Source of the DNA: Phenylobacterium sp.
GTDB taxonomy: Bacteria > Pseudomonadota > Alphaproteobacteria > Caulobacterales > Caulobacteraceae
DNA length: 64,000 nucleotides
Assembly (NCBI RefSeq): GCF_030646615.1
Contig: NZ_JAUSLG010000095.1
Location: 1-64,000 of the forward strand
Direction of reading: 5' to 3'
This document shows positions 8,567 through 16,746 of this stretch, piece after piece (position 1 is the stretch's first letter; every line of letters starts with the position of its first letter). The notes under the pieces are model-generated. The model was not told where the DNA came from, did not search any database, and saw only the letters and a program-made list of their open reading frames with translations. The position numbers and the translations under genes were made by a program.

Positions 8567-9178
8567 ATGTCGTTCATTGAAACCATCGCCGATCTGGAGG
8601 CCCTCTACGGCTCCGCCAACGCCGCCTCGACGGTGAAGGTCGCCGACCATGTGACGGCGCTCTACCGCCCGTTCGTGGAGGCCTCGCCCTTCGTGGCCCT
8701 GGCGACCAGCGGGCCGGAGGGGCTGGATTGCTCCCCGCGGGGCGACCAGCCGGGCTTTGTGCGGATCGAGGCGCCGAACCGGCTGGTGATGCCCGACCGC
8801 CGCGGCAACAACCGCTGCGACAGCCTCCGCAACATCGTGCGCGATCCGCGCGCCGCCTTCCTGTTCCTGATCCCCGGTTCCGGAACCTGTCTGAGGGTCA
8901 ATGGGCGAGCCCGCCTGTCGATTGACGGGGATCTCCTGGCCAGCTTCGCGGTGGAGGGAAAACCGCCGCGATGCGCCATCGTACTGGAAACCCAGGCGGT
9001 CTATTTCCAATGCGCCCGGGCCATCGTGCGGTCCCGCCTGTGGGACGCCGCCCACCACGTGGCCCCAGACAGCCTGCCCACCCCGGGCGAGATCCTGGCG
9101 TCGATGTCCGACCACCAGGAGGGCGGCGAAGACTACGACCGCCAATGGCCCGCGCGGGCCCAGGCCAGCCTCTGGTAG
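8567..9178 (+). CDS. Pyridoxamine 5'-phosphate oxidase-family FMN-binding protein
   Basis: This 203-residue protein belongs to the split-barrel flavin-binding superfamily, in the subgroup often annotated as PPOX-class (MSMEG_1061/DR_2398-like). Typical segments are FVALATSGPEGLDCSPRGD near residue 45, VMPDRRGNNRCDSLRNI near 75 and FLIPGSGTCLRVNGRARL near 105. Members are presumed FMN- or F420-type reductases, and the true substrate is unknown. A good ribosome site (aaggaaggg) precedes ATG 8567. The gene is convergent with the Rieske oxygenase gene, with four bases between the stops. Confidence 0.85.
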   Translation: MSFIETIADLEALYGSANAASTVKVADHVTALYRPFVEASPFVALATSGPEGLDCSPRGDQPGFVRIEAPNRLVMPDRRGNNRCDSLRNIVRDPRAAFLFLIPGSGTCLRVNGRARLSIDGDLLASFAVEGKPPRCAIVLETQAVYFQCARAIVRSRLWDAAHHVAPDSLPTPGEILASMSDHQEGGEDYDRQWPARAQASLW

Positions 9179-9182
9179 GCGG

Positions 9183-10355
9183 TTAGCCCGCTGGAGCCAG
9201 GAAGGGCAGGGGCTCCAGGTCGAGAGCCTTGCGGAAGGTGTTGTGATAGTGGTGCAGGGGCGGCTCGTTGCGGCCGAACAGGACCTCGGGCAGCAGGCCT
9301 GAGGCCAGGGCGCGCTGGGTGGTTTCGGCGGTGGCGTAGTCCTCGGCGGCGACGACCCGGGTGAAGCCTTCCGAGAAGGCGATGGCGAATTCCGGGTTCT
9401 CGGCCAGCACCTCGGGCGCAAAATAGTAGCTGATCTTCGAGACCGACTGGCCGGGGTCGTCGGGGTGGGGATAGACCCGCACCACGGCGATGCGATGGGC
9501 GCCCACATTGACCACCACATTCGGGAACAGGAAGTAGACCGGGAAGCCGCCGTCCTCGATGCGCCACTCGGCCTCGGGTTTGTCGCGCAGGGCGTCGATG
9601 GCCTTCAGGCACAGGATCATCCTGTGGTTCCGCTCATAGCTTCGATAGGACAGCACATCCCCGTGGAAGGTGTTGGCCAGGGTGTCCTTGTGCAGCCGCT
9701 TGAAGTGGTAGGTTTCGCCGAAGGTGTCGGTGGCGAGCTTCCAGTTCAGCTTCATGTCCAGGGTCTGTTCCAGGCCGACGACATAGCGGTCCCAGCCCCA
9801 GGATTCGAGGTCCTCGGCCACGCCCTGGAACAGGGCCTCGGTGTCGATGACGCCCTTGGGGGCGGGATGGACCAGCAGGAAGCCCAGGTGCTCGACGCAG
9901 GGCAGTTCCACCAGGCCCAGGCAGGCGCGGTCGACGGCGCCGAAATGCGCCTCCATCGGCAGGCCCACCAGCGCGCCGGCGGCGTCATAGGTCCAGGCGT
10001 GGAACGGGCAGGTGAACAGCGTCTTCCGGCCCTTGGGCGCCTGTTCGACCATCGAGCCCCGGTGGCGGCAGGCGTTGAGGAAGGCGTGGGCCACGCCGTC
10101 CCGGTCGCGGGTCACCAGCACGGGGACGCCGAAGTCCTCGGTGGTCATGAAGCTGCCGGGCTCGGGCAGGTCGCCGCTCATGCCGACCACCTGGGGGTGG
10201 CCGCGGAAGAACCGCACCCATTCCTTCTTCGCCAAGTCGGGACAGGTATAGGTCTCGGCCGGCGCGGCGCGGACGCCGCCGGCGTCGGCGTTCACGCCCT
10301 CATCGAGCTGCTGCAGGAGTTCGCGGAGGACTTCGATCTGGACGGCGTGTTTCAT
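9183..10355 (-). CDS. Rieske non-heme iron oxygenase, alpha-subunit type
   Basis: The protein would hydroxylate or demethylate an aromatic or amine substrate using electrons from a separate reductase. Its 390 residues include the Rieske [2Fe-2S] site (CRHRGSMVEQ...CPFHAW, i.e. CxH-x16-17-CxxH) around residues 85–110 and the mononuclear iron motif DTFGETYHFKRLHKDT near 210, whose two histidines bind catalytic iron. No reductase or beta-subunit gene is next to it. The TetR gene lies 24 bases upstream on the same strand, so the regulator probably controls its own two-gene operon. The substrate cannot be inferred. Confidence 0.88.
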   Translation of the reverse strand: MKHAVQIEVLRELLQQLDEGVNADAGGVRAAPAETYTCPDLAKKEWVRFFRGHPQVVGMSGDLPEPGSFMTTEDFGVPVLVTRDRDGVAHAFLNACRHRGSMVEQAPKGRKTLFTCPFHAWTYDAAGALVGLPMEAHFGAVDRACLGLVELPCVEHLGFLLVHPAPKGVIDTEALFQGVAEDLESWGWDRYVVGLEQTLDMKLNWKLATDTFGETYHFKRLHKDTLANTFHGDVLSYRSYERNHRMILCLKAIDALRDKPEAEWRIEDGGFPVYFLFPNVVVNVGAHRIAVVRVYPHPDDPGQSVSKISYYFAPEVLAENPEFAIAFSEGFTRVVAAEDYATAETTQRALASGLLPEVLFGRNEPPLHHYHNTFRKALDLEPLPFLAPAG

Positions 10356-10379
10356 CGGGACTCACCTGGATCGCAAGGG

Positions 10380-10952
10380 TCAGAGGGCCGCATCAACGAT
10401 GCGGAAGGCGGTGTGGATCTGGTTGCGCTGCGTTTCCGGGGGCAGGGCGCGCCGGCTGGAGACGCGCAGGCCCTCCAGGAGCAGCATGAGCACGGCCGAG
10501 AGGTCGGCGGCCTTCTGTGGCGAACATCCAGTCTTCAGAAGGCTGGCCTCGAAGGCGGCCTGCACCTGCGCCAGATGGGCGCTGGCCCGTTGACTCAGGG
10601 CGTCATCCACCCCGGCCATCTCCAGGCTGGTGTTAACCAGGAGGCAGCCCCAGTGGGACTCGCCGTCGCCCATGCGCCCCAGGCCCATCTCGAAGAACCG
10701 CTTCAGGCCGTCCAGCGGCGGGCTCGTCTCCAGGGTCCCGTTCAGGAAGTTCAGGGTCCGCTCGGCGAACAGGTCCAGGCATTCCAGGAACAGGCCGCGC
10801 TTGTCGCCGAAGGCCGCGTAGAAGCTGCTCCGGCTGATCTCCATGGCGGCCAGCAGGTCTGAGAGCGAGGCGGCCTGGTAGCCCCGGCGCCAGAACAGGA
10901 GCAGGGCGCGATCGCGGGCGAGGGTTCGGTCGAATTCCACGGGACGGGCCAT
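10380..10952 (-). CDS. TetR-family transcriptional regulator
   Basis: This 190-residue regulator has an N-terminal helix-turn-helix (GYQAASLSDLLAAMEISRSSFYAAFGDKR) and a variable helical ligand-binding domain with two cysteines (WGCLL, KTGCSPQ). The fold and the residues around SSFYAAFGDK resemble the subgroup including NemR/AcuR/YxaF-type repressors. It is the first gene of a probable operon with the Rieske oxygenase and likely represses it until an aromatic or electrophilic ligand appears. A perfect palindrome lies 16 bases before its start codon. Confidence 0.9.
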   Translation of the reverse strand: MARPVEFDRTLARDRALLLFWRRGYQAASLSDLLAAMEISRSSFYAAFGDKRGLFLECLDLFAERTLNFLNGTLETSPPLDGLKRFFEMGLGRMGDGESHWGCLLVNTSLEMAGVDDALSQRASAHLAQVQAAFEASLLKTGCSPQKAADLSAVLMLLLEGLRVSSRRALPPETQRNQIHTAFRIVDAAL

Positions 10953-10967
10953 GGGAGATAGTTCTGA

Positions 10968-10977
10968 ACCGATCGGT
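10968..10977. promoter_or_regulatory. Probable TetR operator
   Basis: The perfect ten-base palindrome accgatcggt, in the context gaACCGATCGGTcc, lies 16 bases upstream of the TetR-gene ATG. It resembles operators of autoregulated TetR repressors, which often have an ACCG..CGGT core. Binding by this regulator is inference. Confidence 0.6.
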
Positions 10978-11064
10978 CCGGAATTTCAATGGTCCATCGT
11001 GTGGGTGATGTAATGCGCCTAAGATAGATTATCGGAAATTATAGAGGCCGGTTCCGGGCCATCC

Positions 11065-11109
11065 TTGACTCTGGCGCTCCCGAAGCTGCAAATAGAACAA
11101 ATGAGGAAC
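11065..11109 (+). promoter_or_regulatory. imuA–imuB–dnaE2 promoter with LexA (SOS) box
   Basis: A LexA box of the alphaproteobacterial direct-repeat type, GAAC-N7-GAAC (reverse complement of GTTC-N7-GTTC), occupies 11095–11109. Upstream is a -35-like TTGACT at 11065–11070, and about 18 bases later a weak -10 (caaata, 11089–11094). The predicted +1 would fall at or next to ATG 11101, so the LexA box would cover the -10 edge and start site. This would give SOS-inducible expression; the -10 call is tentative. Confidence 0.75.
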
Positions 11110-11898
11110 GAGGCTCCAGAGCGCGATCAGATCGCCGCCCTTCGAGCGCAGCTGGCGACCCTGGAGGGTCCTGGCGGCGGTCGGGTGCGGACGGCGTCTG
11201 AGACTGGGGTTGAGTTCTCGCCGTTCAGCGCGGATTTTCAAGGGCTTCACGACCTCTATGCCGACAGCGTCGCAGACGCCGTGGCCGTTAACGCCTTCAG
11301 CCTGGGCCTGGCTTTGCGGACCGCGGCTGGTCGTCCCATCGTCTGGGGGCTGCACGACCAGATGGCCAACGAGGCCGGCCGGCCCCATGGCCCGGGCCTG
11401 CAGGAGATGGGGATCGATCCGGCGGGCCTGCTGCTCGTCCGGGGTCGCGACATGAAGGCCCTGCTGGCCGTGGGCGAAGACGCCCTGCGCAGTCCCGCCG
11501 TGGGCGCGGTGCTGCTGAGCGCCTGGGGCGAGGCCAAGGCCCTGAGCCTGACGGCCAGCCGGCGCCTGGCCCTGGCGGCCGAGACCGGCGGCGGGGCGCT
11601 GTTCCTGGCGCGGGCAGGCGCGGCTCCGGCGCCCAGCGCAGCCGAGACCCGCTGGGCGATCCGGGCTGTCGCCTCACGGCCCCTGGAGGCCGGCGCGCCG
11701 GGGCATCCATCCTTTCTGGCCACGCTGCTGCGGCGGCGCAGCGGCGGCGGTGAAACCAAGACCTGGCCCATGGAGTGGGATCGTGACCACCGATCGTTCC
11801 GCCCGCCGGCGCCGCTATCTGGCGATCTGGTTCCCCTGGCTGCCCACAGAACGGCGCCTGCGTCAGGCTCAAGCCCAGCCCCAAGACGGGTCGCCTGA
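11101..11898 (+). CDS. imuA: SOS mutagenesis protein ImuA
   Basis: ImuA is a RecA-fold accessory of the ImuA–ImuB–DnaE2 mutasome that carries out damage-induced translesion synthesis in many bacteria without umuDC. The product (265 residues from ATG 11101) has a weakly conserved family core: FQGLHDLYADSVADA, RPIVWGLHDQ and LLLVRGRDMKALLAVGEDALR. The track start at 11065 is a TTG that coincides with the -35 box, so ATG 11101 is preferred even though it lies inside the LexA box and lacks a clear Shine–Dalgarno, which would suit a leaderless mRNA. It overlaps imuB by about 115 bases. Confidence 0.85.
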   Translation: MRNEAPERDQIAALRAQLATLEGPGGGRVRTASETGVEFSPFSADFQGLHDLYADSVADAVAVNAFSLGLALRTAAGRPIVWGLHDQMANEAGRPHGPGLQEMGIDPAGLLLVRGRDMKALLAVGEDALRSPAVGAVLLSAWGEAKALSLTASRRLALAAETGGGALFLARAGAAPAPSAAETRWAIRAVASRPLEAGAPGHPSFLATLLRRRSGGGETKTWPMEWDRDHRSFRPPAPLSGDLVPLAAHRTAPASGSSPAPRRVA

Positions 11899-13363
11899 GA
11901 CCCCGCTGCCCCCTGTCGCCCTGCCGATTGTTCTGGTCGAGAAGGTCAAGGGCGCCCTGCGACTGGCGGCGGTGGACCCGGCCGCAGCGAAGGCCGGCCT
12001 GTCGCCGGGCCTGACCCTGGCCGACGCCCGGGCGCGGGTCCCGGCCTTGCGCACCCTGCCCCATCGCCCCGACGCCGACGCCGCCCTGCTCGCCCGGGTG
12101 CTGGAGGATTTCGACCGCTTCACCCCGATGATCGCGCTGGATCGGCCCCATGGCCTGGTGCTGGACATCACCGGCTGCGCCCACCTGTTCGGCGGCGAGG
12201 CGGGTCTGGTCGAGGCGGTGGAGAGCCGCGCCAAGCGTATCGGCCTGCAGATCCACGCCGCTCTGGCCGATACGCCCCAGGCGGCCCGGGCCCTGGCGCG
12301 CTTTGGTCCGGCGCGGATCTTCACCGCCCCGGCGGCCCGCGACAGCCTGCGGCGCCTGCCGGTGGCGGCCCTGGAGATGTCGCAGCCTGAAGAAAGCGCC
12401 CTGCGACGGGCGGGCCTGAAGCGGCTGGGCGACCTGGATGACCGCCCCAGGGCGCCCCTGGCCGCCCGGTTCGGCGCAGGCTTTCCCGCCCGGCTGGCGC
12501 GCATCCTCGGGGACGAGGACATCCGCATCACCCCGCACCGCGCCGCGGCGCCCATTGTCGTGGACCGGGTCTTCTTCGAGCCGATCTCCAATCCCGACTA
12601 TGTGGAGCAGGTTCTGGCCGACCTGCTGGACGAGGCGTCCGACCGCCTGGATCAGCTGGGCCATGGGGGCCGGGCCTTTGCCGTCGACTTCTATCGGGTC
12701 GATGGCGAGGTGCGCCGGGTCGCGGTGCGCACCGGCCGCCCGACCCGGGACCCGCCGAGCCTGGTCCGACTGTTTCGCGAACGGCTGGGCGCCCTGGCCA
12801 ATCCCCTCGATCCCGGCTTCGGATTCGACCAGATGCGCCTGTCGGTCCTGGTCACCGAAGTCCTGGCGCCGACCCAGCGGGGCCTGGAAGGCGACCGGCC
12901 CACCGACGAGGATTTCAGCCGCCTGATCGACCGGCTGACCGCCAGGCTGGGGCCGCAGGCGGTGCTGCGGTTCGAGGCGGTGGGCTCGCATATTCCCGAA
13001 CGGGCCGGACGCCTTGTTTCGGCTAGCGCAGGCGCCGGCCAGGCGCCGTGGCCGGAGCGGACGCCCGAGGCCCCGCCCCTGCGGCCCCTGCAGATGTTCC
13101 ATCCGCCCCAGCCGGTGGAGACCCTGGCCGAGGTGCCGGACGGCTCGCCCCTGCGGTTTCGCTGGCGCCGCGTGCTGCATCAGGTGGTGCGCGCCGAGGG
13201 GCCGGAGCGGATCGCCGGCGAATGGTGGCGGGCGCCCGACCAGAAGACCCGGGACTATTACCGGGTGGAGGACAGCGAGGGCCGGCGCTTCTGGCTGTTC
13301 CGCCAGGGCCTGTACGGCGAGGCGCCGGAGCCGCGTTGGTTCATTCACGGCCTCTTTCCATGA
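11783..13363 (+). CDS. imuB: Catalytically degenerate Y-family polymerase ImuB
   Basis: ImuB is a DinB-like Y-family protein that lost polymerase activity and acts as the hub linking DnaE2 to the beta clamp. The family start (RRRYLAIWFPWLPTERR) is followed by a palm-like region (PIVLVEKVKGALRLAAVDPAA), DFDRFTPMIALDRPHGLVLDITGCAHLFGGE and a helix-hairpin-helix-like stretch (ALRRAGLKRLGDLDDRP). GTG 11783 is chosen for its ggag ribosome site; the track start at 11750 is another in-frame GTG. The stop overlaps the dnaE2 ATG (ATGA). The length of about 526 residues is normal. Confidence 0.93.
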   Translation: MTTDRSARRRRYLAIWFPWLPTERRLRQAQAQPQDGSPETPLPPVALPIVLVEKVKGALRLAAVDPAAAKAGLSPGLTLADARARVPALRTLPHRPDADAALLARVLEDFDRFTPMIALDRPHGLVLDITGCAHLFGGEAGLVEAVESRAKRIGLQIHAALADTPQAARALARFGPARIFTAPAARDSLRRLPVAALEMSQPEESALRRAGLKRLGDLDDRPRAPLAARFGAGFPARLARILGDEDIRITPHRAAAPIVVDRVFFEPISNPDYVEQVLADLLDEASDRLDQLGHGGRAFAVDFYRVDGEVRRVAVRTGRPTRDPPSLVRLFRERLGALANPLDPGFGFDQMRLSVLVTEVLAPTQRGLEGDRPTDEDFSRLIDRLTARLGPQAVLRFEAVGSHIPERAGRLVSASAGAGQAPWPERTPEAPPLRPLQMFHPPQPVETLAEVPDGSPLRFRWRRVLHQVVRAEGPERIAGEWWRAPDQKTRDYYRVEDSEGRRFWLFRQGLYGEAPEPRWFIHGLFP

Positions 13364-16300
13364 CGCCCGCCTCCTCCGTGGCCTATGCCGAGCTGGCGGC
13401 CACCAGCAACTTCTCCTTCCTGCAGGGCGCCTCCCACCCCAAGGACCTGGTCCTGACCGCCCTGCTGCGCGGCCAGGCCGGGCTGGGCCTGGCCGATCGC
13501 AATACGGTGGCCGGCGTGGTGCGGGCCTGGAGCGCCCTGAACGACCTGCGCCGTGATGGCCTGGCGCCGCCGGAGAAGCTGCGGGATGGCGGATCCCCGG
13601 GCGAGGTGGCCTTCCGCGAAGACCCGCTGAACGATCCCAGCCTGTCAGACGAGATCAAGCGCCGGGCCGCAGACTTTCGCCTGATCCTGGGGGCGCGGCT
13701 GGTGTTCAATGACGGAACTCCCGACATCCTGGCCTATCCTGAAAGCCGCGAGGGCTGGGGACGGCTGACGCGGCTGCTGAGTCTGGGAAATCGCCGGGCG
13801 CGCAAGGGGGCCTGCGAGATCGCCCTGCCCGACCTGCTGAACCACCTGGACGGCCTGCTGCTGGTCGTCATGCCCCCGGACCGGCTGGCGGATCTGGAGA
13901 TGGTGCTGCCGCGTCTGGCGCAGGCTTCGCCTGGCGCGCTTTGGCTCTCGGCGGCCATGCTGCGGCGCGGCGATGACCGCCGCCGCCTGGCGCGGCTGCA
14001 GGACCTGGCCGCCTGGAGCGGGGTCCCGCTGCTGGCGGTCAATGACGTCCTCTACCACTCGGCCGAAGAGCGGGACCTGCAGGATGTGGTGACCTGTATC
14101 CGGCACGGCGTGACCATCGAAGCCGCCGGCCGCCTACTGGCGGCCAACGCCGAGCGCTGGCTGAAGCCGCCCGAGGAGATGGCCCGCCTGTTTCGCGACG
14201 CGCCACAGGCCGTGGCCGAAACCCTCAGCCTCCTCGACCGCGTCGCCTTCGACCTCTCGGACCTCCGCTATGAATATCCGGAGGAGCCCATCCCCCCTGG
14301 CTGGAGCCCGCAGGGCTGGCTGGAGGAACTGGTGCAGCGGCGCACCGAGATCCGCTATCCCAAGGGGGCGCCGAAGAAGGTTCAGGATCTGCTGACCAAG
14401 GAACTGGCCTTCATCGGTGAGCGAAGTCTCGCCCCTTACTTCCTGACAATCCAGGATATTGTCCGGGTGGCTGAGGACAAGGGCATCCTCTGCCAGGGGC
14501 GGGGCTCGGCGGCCAATTCGGCGGTCTGCTACGTGCTTGGCATCACCTGCGTCGACCCGGCGACCCACGAATTGCTGTTCGAGCGCTTCCTGTCCTCCAA
14601 CCGCAACGAGCCCCCCGATATCGATGTCGATTTCGAGCATGAGCGGCGCGAGGAGATCATCCAGCACATCTATGAGCGCTATGGCCGCCACCGGGCGGGC
14701 ATCGCCGCCACGGTCATCCGCTACCGTCCCAAGAGCGCCATCCGCGAGGTGGGCAAGGCCCTGGGCCTGACCGAGGATGTCACCGCCCGCCTGGCCGCCA
14801 GCCAGTGGGGCAGCTGGGGGGCGGAGATCGGCGATCGCCATGTGCAGCAGGCGGGCCTCGACCCCGCAAACCCGATGATCGGCCGTGCGGTGGCCATGGC
14901 CACGCGGCTGCTGGGCTTTCCCCGTCACCTCTCCCAACATGTGGGTGGCTTCATCCTGACCCGCGGGCGGCTGGACGACCTGGTCCCCATCGGCAATGCG
15001 GCCATGGCCGACCGCACCTTCATCGAGTGGGACAAGGACGATATCGACGAGCTGGGCCTGATGAAGGTCGATGTGCTGGCGCTCGGCATGCTGACCTGCA
15101 TCCGCAAGGCCTTCGACCTGATCCGCGGCCATTCCGGCGAGGACCGCCAGCTCCACACCATCCCGCAGGAGGATCCGGCGGTCTATGACATGCTGTGCCG
15201 GGGCGACTCCATCGGGGTCTTCCAGGTGGAGAGCCGGGCCCAGATCAACATGCTGCCGCGGCTGAAGCCCCGACGCCTCTATGACCTGGTGATCCAGGTG
15301 GCCATCGTGCGGCCTGGCCCCATCCAGGGGGACATGGTCCATCCCTATCTGCGTCGCCGAAGCGGTCTGGAAACGGTGGAGTATGCCTCCCCAGCGCCGG
15401 AGCATGGCGAGAAGGACGAACTGAAGAACGTCCTCGACCGCACCCTCGGCGTGCCGCTGTTCCAGGAACAGGCCATGAGCGTGGCCATGGTGGCGGCGGA
15501 GTTCTCCGAAGCCGAGGCCAACGGCCTGCGCAAGGCCATGGGCACCTTCCGCGGCGACGGGACCCTGCACACCTATGAGGGCCGCATGGTCAACCGGATG
15601 ATCGCCCGGGGCTATGACCCGGAGTTCGCCCGGCGCTGCTTCGAACAGATCAAGGGGTTCGGCTCCTATGGCTTCCCCGAAAGCCATGCCGCGTCCTTCG
15701 CCCAGCTCGTCTATGTCTCCTCCTGGATCAAGCGGCGCCATCCGGCGGCCTTCGCCTGCGCCCTCCTCAACAGCCAGCCCATGGGCTTCTACGCGCCCGC
15801 CCAGATCGTCCGCGACGCCCAGGAGCACGGAGTGGAGGTGCGGCCCATCGATGTGGCCTTCAGCGGCTGGGACAATCATCTCGAAGGCCCGGCCGACGCG
15901 CCGGCCCTCCGGCTTGGCCTGCGCCAGATCGACGGCTTCCGCGAGGACTGGGCCACCGCCCTGGTGGCGGCCCGCGACGGGCCCCTCCCCGATATCGAGG
16001 TCCTGGCCCGGCGGGCCAACCTGCCGGCCGGCGCCATGCGCAAGCTGGCCGACGCCGACGCCTTTCGCTCGGCAGGGCTGGATCGACGCCAGGCCCTGTG
16101 GGCGGTGCGCCGCCTGCCCGACGACGATCCCCTGCCCCTGTTCGCCGCGGCCCGGGCGCGGGGGGCGCGAGAACTGGGGGCCGAGCCGGACGCCAACCTT
16201 CCGCTCATGCCCCTGGGGGAGCATGTGGCCGCCGACTACCAGACCACGCGGCTTTCCCTGAAGGCGCACCCCATGGGGCTGCTGAGGCCGGTCTTCGCGG

Positions 16301-16734
16301 GCGAAGGGGTGCTGAGCTGCGCGGAAACGACGGCCAGGCGTAGCGGAGCGCCCGCCCGGGTGGCCGGCGTCGTACTGGTGCGCCAGCGACCAGGTAGCGG
16401 CAACGCCATCTTCGTCACCCTCGAAGACGAGACCGGCATCGTCAATGTGGTGCTCTGGGCGCGGATGTTCGAACAGTTCCGCCGCGAGGTCATGGCCGCC
16501 CGCCTGATGGAGGTCGAAGGCCTGGTGGAGAAGAGCCCAGAAGGCGTCGTCCACCTGGTCGCCCGGCGGGTCATCGATCGGACGGCCGAACTGTCACGGC
16601 TTTCGGAAGACCATGAGACCGATATCCAGCTGGCCCGGGCCGATGTGGCGGCCAACCCGCAGCCGCCCCGCCATCCCTCCCATCGCCATCCCAGGGACGT
16701 GAGAATCCTGCCGGGTTCCAGAGACTTCCACTGA
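13360..16734 (+). CDS. dnaE2: Error-prone DNA polymerase DnaE2
   Basis: DnaE2 is the non-essential C-family polymerase that performs mutagenic bypass with ImuA and ImuB. From ATG 13360 the protein has 1,124 residues: an N-terminal PHP domain (YAELAATSNFSFLQGASHP), the catalytic palm with PPDIDVDFEHERR and GRGSAANSAVCYVLGIT, fingers with FLQ/FQVESRAQINMLPR and FPESHAASFAQLVY, and a C-terminal OB fold (IFVTLEDETGIVNVVLW). The aspartates in PDIDVDF are the expected catalytic pair. The track ORF adds 104 codons upstream that belong to the imuB frame shadow. It is coupled to imuB by a four-base overlap and controlled by the LexA box before imuA. Confidence 0.96.
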   Translation: MTPASSVAYAELAATSNFSFLQGASHPKDLVLTALLRGQAGLGLADRNTVAGVVRAWSALNDLRRDGLAPPEKLRDGGSPGEVAFREDPLNDPSLSDEIKRRAADFRLILGARLVFNDGTPDILAYPESREGWGRLTRLLSLGNRRARKGACEIALPDLLNHLDGLLLVVMPPDRLADLEMVLPRLAQASPGALWLSAAMLRRGDDRRRLARLQDLAAWSGVPLLAVNDVLYHSAEERDLQDVVTCIRHGVTIEAAGRLLAANAERWLKPPEEMARLFRDAPQAVAETLSLLDRVAFDLSDLRYEYPEEPIPPGWSPQGWLEELVQRRTEIRYPKGAPKKVQDLLTKELAFIGERSLAPYFLTIQDIVRVAEDKGILCQGRGSAANSAVCYVLGITCVDPATHELLFERFLSSNRNEPPDIDVDFEHERREEIIQHIYERYGRHRAGIAATVIRYRPKSAIREVGKALGLTEDVTARLAASQWGSWGAEIGDRHVQQAGLDPANPMIGRAVAMATRLLGFPRHLSQHVGGFILTRGRLDDLVPIGNAAMADRTFIEWDKDDIDELGLMKVDVLALGMLTCIRKAFDLIRGHSGEDRQLHTIPQEDPAVYDMLCRGDSIGVFQVESRAQINMLPRLKPRRLYDLVIQVAIVRPGPIQGDMVHPYLRRRSGLETVEYASPAPEHGEKDELKNVLDRTLGVPLFQEQAMSVAMVAAEFSEAEANGLRKAMGTFRGDGTLHTYEGRMVNRMIARGYDPEFARRCFEQIKGFGSYGFPESHAASFAQLVYVSSWIKRRHPAAFACALLNSQPMGFYAPAQIVRDAQEHGVEVRPIDVAFSGWDNHLEGPADAPALRLGLRQIDGFREDWATALVAARDGPLPDIEVLARRANLPAGAMRKLADADAFRSAGLDRRQALWAVRRLPDDDPLPLFAAARARGARELGAEPDANLPLMPLGEHVAADYQTTRLSLKAHPMGLLRPVFAGEGVLSCAETTARRSGAPARVAGVVLVRQRPGSGNAIFVTLEDETGIVNVVLWARMFEQFRREVMAARLMEVEGLVEKSPEGVVHLVARRVIDRTAELSRLSEDHETDIQLARADVAANPQPPRHPSHRHPRDVRILPGSRDFH

Positions 16735-16746
16735 AACCTTTGTCTG

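Noticed and set aside
11297-13348. 683-codon minus-strand ORF opposite imuA/imuB
   Set aside because: Same kind of GC-rich shadow; the plus-strand frames carry ImuA and ImuB motifs.
14134-16554. 806-codon minus-strand ORF opposite dnaE2
   Set aside because: Antisense shadow of a fully recognisable dnaE2; the translation is rich in His, Gln and Gly and has no domain pattern, as expected from GC-rich codon bias.
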